From: Kryptolebias marmoratus
Taxonomy: Eukaryota > Chordata > Actinopteri > Cyprinodontiformes > Rivulidae
DNA length: 64,000 nucleotides
Assembly (NCBI RefSeq): GCF_001649575.2
Contig: NC_051431.1
Span: 16,521,891 to 16,585,890, forward strand
Direction: 5' to 3'
Of the stretch, positions 49,001-59,188 are shown piece after piece. The notes under the pieces are model-generated. The model was not told the DNA's origin and did not search any database. It saw nothing but the letters and a program-made list of their open reading frames with translations. Made by a program: the position numbers and the translations under genes. The stretch's first letter is position 1; each line of letters starts with the position of its first letter.

Positions 49001-52000
49001 GGCTGCTGCAGGAGAGAGCTGTGGCTTACATCAATGCAGACTCTGCCATAGAGGGTGAGCAAGAGCATCCTCTCAATAAGTAACCAATGTAAAAGAGGTA
49101 AATCTTTAAGTTAGGGCTGGTTTTTATTCGGCAAATGTGAGCAAATACGTGTCTTTTTAAATTGCAGGTATGTACACACTGAGGGTTGACTGCACTCCAT
49201 CTCTGCACACCTTAGTGTATGACCTCACCAAGCAGGTGAGCTTATCCACTTAGCTAATCTGAAACTAATAAATTAAGTAAACATCTTTCTCCACATTTTA
49301 ATATCCTGCATACATTTTGCTCAATCCTTACATTTCTGTGTAGATAGTCAGTCCGGAGGAAGGAGAGGAGGGAGTTTCTCTGTATGAGAGTTGGCACAAG
49401 AGGGACAAATGGACCAATGATCGTGATGCACCCAGGTAATTCCACTCACGGTAATAAAATAACAAAAACACAGTGACAAGCAACTGAGTTGGTGGAGGGC
49501 AAAATGCTATGCTTTTGGAATGTGCCTTAAAGTAACTACAGCTAAGAAGTGATAACTCCACAGCAGTATAGCTTTTAAAAAATGTTGCAGTAGCTCAGTG
49601 TAAGATGAACATTTTGTTGTGTCAATAAACACAATCCTCCAATAAGACAACAAAACTAGTCGAATGAATGAGAAATAAAAGCCTAAAACATGTAATTTAA
49701 GTACTCTGATCCTTCACACACATTTGGTAGCAGTAAATGTATTTGTATGTGTGCTGTTATTCTACTAAAGGCCATAATAACAACAACACAGGCTGTTGAC
49801 TGATGAAGGGAGGAATGCATTCAGCATATTTTAAGATGTTTTAAAAGTAACAGACTATGGAAAACTCCAAAAGTTATGAATGATTTTGTGAACTAACATC
49901 ATTTTTGTGCATCTTGTCTTTGTTAGTGGTTTCAGCACAAGCATAGCATTTAACATTATGCTGGTCTTTCTTGGCTCATTGTTAACAATCAAAAAATGTA
50001 TTTATAAATTAATTAAATTAATCTGTTCTGGTTTTGATACAGGATCAGTAAACTTGGGTCAGGCAGTGATTTCGAGGCCTATTTTATCAGACTGGGAATT
50101 GCAGCAGGCAGAGCCAGATACACCAAGAACAAGGTGAGGAATGTCAAATTTCTAAATATGTCAGCATTAGTGTTGCAGGTTTGTAATAATGTTGTGGTAT
50201 ATTGTTTTATGGTATAATTGACAATCAAAATGTCAGCCTGTTCCTGAGAATATACTGATCTGGTTTTGTTGTCCAAAGTCTTTCTTTTCCTCTTATAAGT
50301 TGTTTCTCTGACATTGGTACAACTCTCGTATGTCATTTTTGTGAGTAAACTCTTGGGCCAGTTTGCACTGTGTGAAATGCTGAATTTAAACTTGCATCTT
50401 AAGCAAACCATGGAATTGGAGTACAAGTTTAAAAGTCAGGTCATCGCACTCGACTGTGATCTGTGTCCTGTCAGAAAACGGAGCGATACAGCAGCTACCC
50501 AGTCTACCACACCGTCTATGAAACCTTCGAGATTGTGGAGAAGTTTTATGACCCATCCTTCAGGAGGCTTCGAGCGGTGGCTCAGGTCAGAGGAGGACTC
50601 ATCTACCTGTTGGCGGACTCCGAGCTGCTTCCCCTCGATGCTAATGAGTACGCCCACTCGCTGAGGAGCTACGCACAGATCATTGCAGGGGTGGCTCAGA
50701 GGAACCCTGATCAAATGGAGTTGTACAAAGTGTCATTTGGTGAGCCGATGCTGAATGTCAGTGATTGCTGCTTTTGGAAGCTTTGCTGGTGAAGCACATG
50801 AATAATGTGATTTTGTACAAGTGGTGCTGGTGTGTGTATTGTTTAGCACAAGCTATTTTTTGTCCCTAGATTCCTTGTTTTCTGCTGTGCAGAACTTCAC
50901 CATTGCAGCCAAAGGTTTCCATGAACGTCTACAAACTCTCAACAGAGAAGAGTAAGAGAGCGTTTGGCAAGCTACACATCTCTGGTGGCTCAGAAATCCA
51001 TGAAATATTTCACGTTGACACGTACACGTTTTTGTGTATTAGTCCTTTACAGGTACGAATCATGAATGATCAGCTCATGTACCTCGAGAGAGCTTTCATC
51101 GACCCTCTTGGCTTACCTGGTAGACCCTTTTACAGGTTGGTGAACACACACACACAATCCCATTTATTTTAAACCAGTGGTGCCCAATCCTGGTCCTGGA
51201 GGGCCACTATCCTGCATATTTTAGTTATTTCACTGATCTTCAGCGGGTCTTCAAGTTCTGCAGAGGCCTGTTAATCACTCACTTATTCATATCAGGTGTT
51301 TCAAAGCAGAGAAACATCAAAAACATGCAGGATAGTGGCCCTCCAGGACCAGGATTAGGCACCACTGCTTTAAACAGTGGATACAAATTTCAACAGCCAG
51401 GCGATTTGAATTTTTACCTCTTGATGTATTGGAGCTTACACCTGCAGATTTGCAATATTTCAAATCAAAGTATGAGATGGTAATGACTCTGAGCTTCAAC
51501 CATACAAAAATATTTAGCTCAGTGTCTGTAAACTTGACTGACTTGGAGCTATTTTTATGTTTGCTCCGACCACTCAGCTGTGACAGTCTTCTTAAATCAG
51601 GTTGACTCCAAAAGGTTAATCAGTTGTAGATGTGTATCCAGTGATTACTTTCTGAGAGTTTCATTAAAATTCTAGTTCTGAAGCTGGCTGAACAAAAGTT
51701 TGGATTATTTTCAATAACAACCTTATTGCAGTGGTTGGACAGTTTCACTCTTTAGTTACAAAACTAATGCACAAATTTTCCATCTTTTCTTCTCAAAACT
51801 CTTTTGTCTTACATTCTACTACACTTTAGAAGGAAAAATGTATTTTTTCACTACAGTTATCTAAAACTAGTTTAAAAGTTTGAAAAGTTAGTCTGAAATT
51901 AATTGTTTATTTCTCTCACTTTGTCTTGAGAAATTATCCACATGTATTAAATAAAAAGGTATATGAAATGTAATGGTTTGATATACCTAAATTACTCAAA

Positions 52001-52674
52001 TTCTGCAAAAAAACTATTCACTCAGTTAAAAACTGATAACTTCACTATTTTTTTGTCTAAAGCTGACTAGCAAAATATAAATTCATTTTTAAAAAATCAG
52101 CAAATGATGTAAAACAACTAAATCATCTAAACCTTAAGTCCAGCAGTCAGATCATATATTTATATACAGAAATGTTTAATAATTCTTTTAAATTTATGTT
52201 TTAGGGGAATGTTATTTTTTGTGCTGAATATTTTTACTTTCCCATTTTAAAGCACATTTTTCTAACAATACCTCTGCTTTCATTGTATTTTTAATGCAGG
52301 ACTTCGCACATAACATAAAAAGTATAGATTTTTTTCTAATTCTTTTGTTGGAGGTTTGTTGGAGACAACAGTACATTTTTCTATTTTGAGCATGTTTTTA
52401 AAAACCAAATAATGTTGTTCTAACTAACTCCTGTACTTTCTGTAACACAACACTGCCTCTTCTCCCGTCTCTCCTCTGTCGCAGGCATGTGATTTTTGCT
52501 CCCAGCAGACATAACAAATATGCAGGCGAGTCTTTCCCTGGGATTTACGATGCACTGTTTGACATTGAGAACTCAGCTGACCCAGAGACGTCCTGGAAGG
52601 AAGTCAAGAGACAAATCAGCATAGCGGCATTTACGGTGCACGCTGCTGCCGTGACCCTGACTCCGCCTGCATGA
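43046..52674 (+). CDS. naalad2: Glutamate carboxypeptidase II family (NAALAD2/FOLH1 type), complete, 20 coding exons
   Basis: Type II membrane zinc peptidase that removes C-terminal glutamate from N-acetyl-aspartyl-glutamate and related peptides. Coding exons: 43046-43127, 43552-43663, 43987-44173, 46191-46292, 46381-46506, 46691-46771, 46929-47034, 47337-47430, 47680-47775, 48389-48474, 48630-48749, 48829-48911, 48991-49054, 49168-49235, 49344-49435, 50043-50133, 50475-50739, 50870-50951, 51043-51135, 52485-52674. They total 2220 nt, 739 residues (human NAALAD2 740, FOLH1 750), all in phase. A membrane anchor spans about 7-29. Zinc ligands are H366 (GGHRD), D376 (GGIDP), E414 (DAEEF), D442 (INADS) and H542 (PVYHT); catalytic Glu is E413. 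Each lies 11 before its human GCPII counterpart. The substrate-pocket segment [11 protein letters not shown] is present. The [10 protein letters not shown] and [16 protein letters not shown] stretches resemble NAALAD2 more than FOLH1, and so does synteny. One odd point: EGNYT of the human proteins is EGMYT, losing a glycosylation sequon. Confidence 0.95.
44260..44655 (-). repeat. Dispersed repeat family R1, copy 12, in naalad2 intron 3
   Basis: Near full-length reverse copy, from GTTAGCAAAATAGTTCACGA to the GCGGTATGCGTTCCTTTCAA end. Confidence 0.75.
47065..47278. mobile_element. hAT-type MITE with perfect 8-bp target duplication, naalad2 intron 7
   Basis: Ends CAGGGGTAGGCAACC and GTTGCCCACCCCTG are inverted copies. 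Both flanks read GCCTAGTA (47057-47064 and 47279-47286). The interior is largely palindromic (CTATCCTGCATGTTTTAC against AAACATGCAGGATAGTGG). 214 bases, no coding capacity, about 60 bases before exon 47337-47430. Confidence 0.9.
47456..47525 (-). mobile_element. LINE-type 3' tail stub in naalad2 intron 8
   Basis: CATCCATCCATCAATTTTC followed by GGTCGCGGGGCGCTGGTGCC, a short fragment of a common fish retroelement tail. Confidence 0.45.
48803..48826. repeat. (GT)n at the naalad2 exon 12 acceptor
   Basis: The GT run reaches the acceptor TAG at 48827-48828 and replaces the usual pyrimidine tract. Confidence 0.95.
51175..51367. mobile_element. hAT-type MITE in the last naalad2 intron
   Basis: Ends CAGTGGTGCCCAATCC and GGATTAGGCACCACTG are inverted copies. 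Flanks TTTTAAAC (51167-51174) and CTTTAAAC (51368-51375) are an 8-base duplication with one change. Same family as 47065. Confidence 0.88.
51470..51690 (+). repeat. Dispersed repeat family R1, copy 13, in the last naalad2 intron
   Basis: Forward partial copy with GACTCTGAGCTTCAACC, AGGTTGACTCCAAAAGGTTA and TACTTTCTGAGAGTTTCATT. Confidence 0.7.
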
Positions 52675-52878
52675 AACAATCAGATCTGACGATACCGCAG
52701 TGTCAAGATATCTTCAACACACACATACAGAGAAATATCTGCTTCTTTTGGGTCATTTTTCAGACCCCGGTGAGTGCTGTAACCGCAGAAACTAGACCAT
52801 CTGTTGTGACGATGCAGAATTATTTAATTATTTAGGCTTTTTTTTTCTCAGAAGAAATCTTTAGCAGTAAGGAACCCA

Positions 52879-52884
52879 AATAAA
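52879..52884 (+). terminator. Polyadenylation signal AATAAA for naalad2 (proximal)
   Basis: First AATAAA after the naalad2 stop, about 205 bases downstream. A second AATAAA is at 53898-53903, so alternative 3' ends of about 0.2 and 1.2 kb are possible. Confidence 0.5.
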
Positions 52885-53984
52885 AGAATTGCTCTTTTTC
52901 TTGTTGCCAGATAAGAAACTCATACTGTATTACTTTAATGGTCAGATAAAGAAAAACTTAAGACACTGCATCCATTTAGTTTTTTTGCATTGAAGAAAAT
53001 GATTATAAGTTTTTGTGATAAAGGGTTTTTGTCTTTACTGTGTTAGCTTCAGGGACACTTTAACACCACACTAAGAGAAAAATGGTGACTAATTTAGTGC
53101 TCAGACTCACCCAGCACAGCTGAACATAAAGCTTTACCTCTGATGCATCACTTCAACCTTCATTAAAGCTACTTGTGACCGTAACAGTGGTTTGTTTTGG
53201 CCATAGAAAATGAAAAGCAAAAGATGAACACAAAATGAGAAGAATTAGAAGGGTTTGCTGCGGTGAGGCAGGAAGGGAAAGATGAACGAGACTGTGAGCG
53301 CAGTTTAAATCTGCTACATCTCTTTGCTTCCTTCCTGCTGTTCACTCTGTGGAAATGATAGCAGGTCCAGGCAGGCCTGTGTGATTGGTGCAGCTTTTTG
53401 TTTTTTTTAAAGAAATGTTCATTGTTGTAGCCATAAGGTTGATAACAGTGCTGTTCACATCTGCAGCCTCACAGAAAAAAAAGAGCTAAATATGCTATTT
53501 GGTTAATGCAAACTCCTACTTCTATTGCACTTCATTGCAGTTTTTTTAACTTTGTTTTGTCTTGTTTCTTGTTTTTTGACCACCGGTAATGTTATTTGTC
53601 AGACTACAAAGGAGAGTCATTAAAAGAGCACTGATGAGCTTGAATCATTTAAATGAAATGAGAGAAAAAGTCTATGGTCACGAGACTCTAGGAGTTTAAA
53701 AAAATCTCTAAAAATATTTCCTGTTCCCCAAAACATACAGTTTGCTGTACTTCTTCCTCCTCCCTGCTCCTGTTTGTTTTTATCCCAGTCCTCTATGTAA
53801 ATCATCCTAGTTTTTTCTCACATTCCTACAGTTGTGCTATTGTGCTTCACATACAGTGGCTGACTTTGGTGAAAGAGGTCTTTCCGTAAACAGAAACAAT
53901 AAATATGACTGTCTGCCTGCTGCCAGTCAAATCATTTTTATTTCCTGGAAAAAGGGGAAAAACAGAAAAATAAAATATGAAAAC

Positions 53985-54235
53985 TCTGAAGGAATGTGTA
54001 TGATCTGCTGACTTTCATGCCAGAGTTTTTAACTAAGATCATCTTATGTTGAGAAATTATAGAGCTGTAGAGATTTTGGTTAAACTTTGAAAATAACTTT
54101 ATGCACAATCTAATGAGATATTAAAATTTGTGGTGGCCATCTTCAATTGGGTTGACTCCTAAGTTAATCAGTTATAAGTGTACATCTAATATTTACTTTC
54201 TGAGAGTTTCAATAGAATTCGAGGTACACATATAG
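53985..54235 (+). repeat. Dispersed repeat family R1, copy 14
   Basis: Forward copy with GAAGGAATGTGTATGATCTG, AACTAAGATCATCTTATGTT, GGTGGCCATCTTCAATTGGG and a diverged 3' end. Confidence 0.7.
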
Positions 54236-54359
54236 AAACTGGCCTGAGTTGCAATGGTATGATTTAGTGGAGGTAGGAATTGACCTTGAGACAAAAATAA
54301 TAAAAATAAAAAGCTTTATTTTGGTCCTCAGCAGCCTTTATGAACATTTGTCTTCATAA

Positions 54360-54740
54360 TGAAGCCTAGGCGTAAATTCAGACTGGAAGACCTGCTTCAG
54401 CCTCACCTGCATCTAATCGCTGCGTCGAGTGCCTCCATCTCAGCCCATCAGCATCCGACCGCGCCTCCAGCGTATCCAATCAGCGAGCAAGCCTTCGTTT
54501 AAAAGGATTTCCATCATGGCCCCATCCGTTCGCCGGCCGAACTTCAGTCTCTCAGATCTCAGCCTCTGCCTCTGCACCCTCTTTTGGGGGGAAGACGCCT
54601 CTAATGCTCAACCTGAGCTTCTCCTCGAAGCGCATTGCTATTGTCGACACTCGTGTCTTCCGCCGAGGTCCGAGCGCCAAATATCTTATGTCATTCATGT
54701 CAAATAAAACCATTTAATTGCAGCTTCTCTTTGTCGTGAG
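54360..54740 (+). mobile_element. G+C-rich block, possible LTR or retroelement fragment
   Basis: Sharply richer in G+C and CpG than its A/T-rich flanks, and ends shortly after CAAATAAAACC. This resembles an LTR with a polyadenylation signal near its end. Clear TG...CA ends and target duplications were not found, so the call is tentative. The open frame 54429-54707 has no recognised homology. Confidence 0.3.
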
Positions 54741-55350
54741 TCTCTCCAGGTTGAAATAATATTGTATATTGGACAGGATGTGAAAAAGCCCAGATTATAT
54801 TCTGTCCTCACTCCTAACAAATATCATTGTGAAACATTTTAAACATTTCTACATTTCACTCATTTACTCTCACTGATTCAACTAAATAATTGTGACTAAT
54901 TATATTTAGGATTATTTATTATTTGATTTTATGTGTTGAGTTAACTAGCTTGATAATATTTAATATTTTATTGCTGTAACAGACCTCTAAATTACGTTAA
55001 TAAATTTAACATTGTTTTTATGTAGGTTTTAATTTTAGCATAAAAGCTTTAGAATAAAATTTAAAAAACAAGTCAGAAGTAAAGATGACAGTTAAGAAAC
55101 AGACTTGCGATGAATGAACATTAGTCAAATCTAAATTTATTTCCTGGACAACCCAGCACCAAATAAAAACAAGAGAAGCTTTTAAGAAGTTGTGTGACGT
55201 GGTATAACGTTATGATCCCCTTTAAAATCTGGTTTGCATATTTTTGCTTCCAATTTGACTAGATGTCTGTCCCTACAGTGTTCTTACTGAAAATTTGAAT
55301 TTATTTTATGCAATAATATATAAAGAACTTCAATAAAATTTAAAAACATA

Positions 55351-55473
55351 AACAACTGGACTTCTATTCTGTAGGTGAGGACATTTTGCTTCTCATCCGA
55401 GGAGCTTTCTCAATTCAGAGATTCAATTCTTTTTGCGAAATGTCTTCAGAGACAGAATAGAAGTCCAGTTGTT
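55351..55473. repeat. Inverted-repeat element with 22-nt perfect arms
   Basis: The left arm (55351-55372, starting AACAACTGGACTTC) is the exact complement of the right arm (55452-55473, ending GTCCAGTTGTT). The following bases, to about 55540, resemble the tail of a common fish retroelement, so this may be the 3' end of a longer element. Confidence 0.65.
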
Positions 55474-56140
55474 TTTGCTTTTAACTTTTTTTGGATTTAC
55501 CTTGTCCTGGATGACTGAGAATCTACACCAGAAAATATATAACTTGTTTTGTTTGTGTGAGAGAGAGCTAAGAAAAAGTATTTTTATATCATTCTTTGTA
55601 TGTATACAGGAGCCAGTTATGTTGATGTCCGTAGAAACCAGAGTTTTATAGTTGATTGATGATAAACAGATCCTTTGTGTCCTCTCTCTGTCTCAGAATG
55701 TAAATGTCTTCAAATAACAGAACTGACACTGATGGGTAGCTGTTTTTGGAGTTGGTAGTCTGCAAAGCTTTCTTTTTAGGGTGAGGGGTCTTGGTGTCAT
55801 TCTTGAGAGCTGCTAGGAATGAAAGTTTGTTAGAAATCAAAAAAAGTGATCAGGTTATGGTTGTTTTGGGGGTTGGCAATAAAGGGGGGAGCTCAGTCAG
55901 TCAGCATTCTTTGTCTCTGATGAGAACAACAGGGACATCTGAGACCCCCTCTGAACGCCGGTGATTTAATTTAGGTGAAACAGCCTATTTGCATTAAGCT
56001 AATCATGCAGAGTGTAAACTTTGTGTAGTGAAGTTAGGTGATTTGCAGAAATAGTTCAGATTCGTATAACGTATGACCCTACAGTGTGTAGAAGAAGAAG
56101 AATTTAAATATGCATTTGTAGTTGGATAAGATGTATGTGT

Positions 56141-56517
56141 CGAGGTTTAAGGGGGTGAACCCAGAACGCAGACTAACTCAGGAGAGCTCAGGTGAAAACT
56201 GAAATATTTATTAAAATAAAAGCTGACAAAACACCAGCAGCAACATATCAGGAACACAGAGAGCTCAGGAAGATATGGAAGAGAAACTAGACTGACTGAA
56301 GAAACAGGGGAACAGACTATATAAAGAGAATGACAAACACCTGGTGGAGAACAACTAGGGCCAGGTGAGAGTGGGCGGGGCAAGAGGACTGAGGAACTAA
56401 AAACCAAATAAACAAATACTGGGGAAACACAGACACAAGGAAGTAAAGTAAGCACAACAACAACATTTTAAATAATAACATAAACACAAATCCTGACAGG
56501 ATGATCTTTGATAAACT
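56141..56517. mobile_element. Dispersed nonautonomous element, same family as 16980 and 38873
   Basis: Starts TGTCGAGG with GTGAACCCAGAACGCAGAC close by and ends AATCCTGACA, giving short imperfect inverted ends TGTC...GACA. A-rich interior, CCAGGTGAGAGTGGGCGGGG, no coding capacity. Confidence 0.6.
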
Positions 56518-56919
56518 AAACTGCAGCAGAAGAAACTGACTGATCAGGATTTCTGTCAACAATTATTATGGCTTTTTTGGATTTTTTATGAATGAACTCT
56601 CTTCTCCTTCAATATACAGGTTTTTGTTTCCATTTTACAAATTCATCAACCAGTGGAGTTTGTTAAAAATCATTCATTTATTATTGTCATCAACCTAGAA
56701 AAAAAAATGTGCAAGACAAATTAAAGGTTAAATATTAGGTTAATAAGAGTGAGAATATATTGTATTTATTTGTGCATCTTTTAATTGTTGCATTCATTAT
56801 TTTAAATATTCATGCACTTGTTTTCCTCAACATTTTGTTATCTTGTTACATTCCAATGAAACTCTAAAAAAATTATCAAAAGCAAACTAATTTGTTGATG
56901 TGATGTTTGTGTTTTACAG

Positions 56920-59188
56920 CAAAGTCAGACCCATTTAAACCAGCAAATATTTCGTTTGACAATTGCTCTGAGACATGCAGCTTTAGTTCTAATAAAAGTT
57001 GTACATTGGAAATTCAGTCTCAGAAGTTTGGCACAAACAAATGCACACTGGAAGTGATGAAAGGAGACAATCCAAATGAAATTAACTTTGAATTTGATCA
57101 ACACTGTCAAGAAATCGGAAACGTCAGTGATGCCACATTTAATTTATGCGTGCCAAATCAGGATGGTGAGCACTCCAGATCTTATTTAATACCTTCTTTG
57201 AAGAAAATCAAATGATTTAAAAAAAATAGATTTGCTGTATCACAGAAAGCTAACAGACAATTGTATTAAATCTTGGCACTTTAACTTCTGTTGCATATCT
57301 GGAAAAAGGAAATCTAAAAAAGGACAAACTAATAAAATATGACTAAACATTTAAAAAAACTATTTGCAGTAACACTTTCTGTGCATTTTTGATTTCATGT
57401 AACAGAGTGTCACAGATCTGTTGAAAAAACATTTGAGATATCTTCTGAAACATGCTCCTGTAAACTGAGGTAAATATGTTTTGAGTGTAGTGAATAATTT
57501 CAAAAGGTAGATTTATGTTTTTTTTTCTTGTTATATCAATGAATTTTACTGTAGGAAGAATCACGTTTGTTTTAACATCCATATGTTTTTTTTTCCACAG
57601 AGCAAAGTTAAATATCTCAGTTGATGATATACAATCAGGAAATGAGCATAAAATAGACATAAGCTTTTCTCTAACCAGGATTTACCTTCATCCATTCAAC
57701 TATTCATTTTCCAATTCAGATTTTTCTTGTTCTGCTGATAAGGATGATAAAACAATCAGTATCAGTCTTGTTAAAAATACAGGTGAGTACTTTTCTTATA
57801 ACTGTAAAATGTTCCAGCAGCTGGTTTAATGATGTTTACTTTAAAGATTTACTAACAAAGAAATCTCTTTGAATAAAATAAAAGGCAGATTTTGGTGCCC
57901 TGGTCCAACAACTGGAGACTTATTCTTCAATAAATTAAAGAAGAACCATAAATATAAGAAAAAACACATAAAATGAATTCTATCAAACATAAATTCAGCG
58001 TCCATAAAGTTTGTAGTTTGATGTAATAAGTTTAATGAACATGAAGTAGGTGTCTGTTAAAGACCTGCTGCTGAGTGTGAGTTTGTCTTATTAGACATTT
58101 TACTCAGTAGATCAAAGTTAAAATAAATTAAAGGCCTAGGACTCCTTGAGGGAATGCAGATCACCCGCCACTTTTCATGACAGAGTTTTAATTCAAGATG
58201 GCGTCACAGCCATCCGTCACAACCACATCTCAGGAGATAGTTTGTGTCAAGGATGACTCTCAGCTACTACCACATACCCTTTACCTCAATACCTGTAAGT
58301 TATAGCCACTGTTGAGTTGGCAAAAGTAGGTTAGCTGTGGCAGCCATCTTGATCTGGGTTGACTCCTAATGTCAGTCAGTTGTAGATAAACATCCAGTCT
58401 TTTCTGGGACTTTATTAAAATTTGTCCCACAGTTTGAGATATTTTGCTAACAGTAGATAAACACATGAAGAACCTTTGCCTTTGGCAGCAGACAATGATG
58501 AACTGCTATTTTTCTATTTGATTTTGTAAAAACTAGTTTAAAGTAAACAGTACCAAGAGATACAGCCTCGATACAAGTTTACCAACATACTAAAAGCTCA
58601 TCTTTTTCAGATTTATTCTGTCACCGTACACTGCTGCTGTTTACCAAACCAAATAAAACTTGGATCGAAGCCTTACAGCACTGCCACAAACTGAATTCAT
58701 CCCTGGTTCAAATCACCAACACAACTGTGCGTGATGAGGTGACCAGTCTTGTCAAAAATAAGTCAGGTGTGGAGAGAGGGGTGTGGGTCGGCCTGGAACG
58801 GTCCATCTTTGGCACAGATCTGGAGTGGAAATGGACATCAGGGTCCACGGTTGAAGGTAATGTTCTTCCGATGAACAGCAGCTTTTATGTTGACCGCTTC
58901 AACAACCACTGTGGAAAGATTTTCCTGAATCAGTCAGAAGAAATCCAGTGGCTGGACGCCAGCTGCCATGATGGACTCCCTTACATCTGCCAAGGTGAGA
59001 GGAGTTTGTACTTTGTCTAACACTTGACACAATCATTTTCTTATTGTTTGGTTTCATTTTTAAATTTCACTGAAAATCTTTCCATAAAGATGTCAACAGC
59101 AGAGATATTTTGATGTTTAAAAGTGAAACATCGATGGAAAGTAAAATAATTGTCTTTTTACTGTCTTTTCTCTGCAGGTCCAGAGTAA
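56920..59188 (+). CDS. Secreted or membrane-proximal protein with two Cys-rich modules and a C-type-lectin-like domain; 5' exon not found
   Basis: I do not recognise this gene. Exons supported by GT-AG junctions and continuous phase are 56920-57165, 57406-57469, 57601-57782, 58611-58994 and 59178-59188. The first visible exon starts with two bases of a split codon, so an upstream exon with start and signal peptide is missing from my model. Module A (first exon, 246 nt) has six Cys and begins KSDPFKPANISFDNC. Module B is split over exons 2 and 3 (64+182, again 246 nt) and starts ECHRSVEKTFEISS. The 384-nt exon encodes the lectin-like domain, with ALQHCHKLNSSL, WVGLERS, LEWKW, NNHCGKIF, WLDASC and LPYICQG. 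The last exon adds GPE and stop. A typical EPN/QPD calcium-sugar motif is absent and WND is WLD, so sugar binding is doubtful. Many N-x-S/T sequons suggest an extracellular protein. A possible polyadenylation signal is AATAAA at 59959-59964. Confidence 0.75.
58130..58465 (+). repeat. Dispersed repeat family R1, copy 15, in the lectin-like gene
   Basis: Forward copy in the intron before the lectin-domain exon, from ACTCCTTGAGGGAATGCAGA to GATATTTTGCTAACAGTAG. Confidence 0.75.

Larger units (their letters stand above)
52675..56919. other. Spacer between naalad2 and the lectin-like gene
   Basis: Holds the naalad2 3' UTR (signals at 52879 and 53898), R1 copy 14 (about 53985-54235), a G+C-rich block of possible retroelement origin (54360-54740), an inverted-repeat element (55351-55473), and a dispersed element (56141-56517). 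The missing first exon of the lectin-like gene should lie here or further upstream, but I found no convincing signal-peptide exon ending in the right phase. Confidence 0.55.

Noticed and set aside
54429..54707. 92-codon open frame in the G+C-rich block
   Set aside because: No recognised domain; likely open because of base composition within a repeat-like block.
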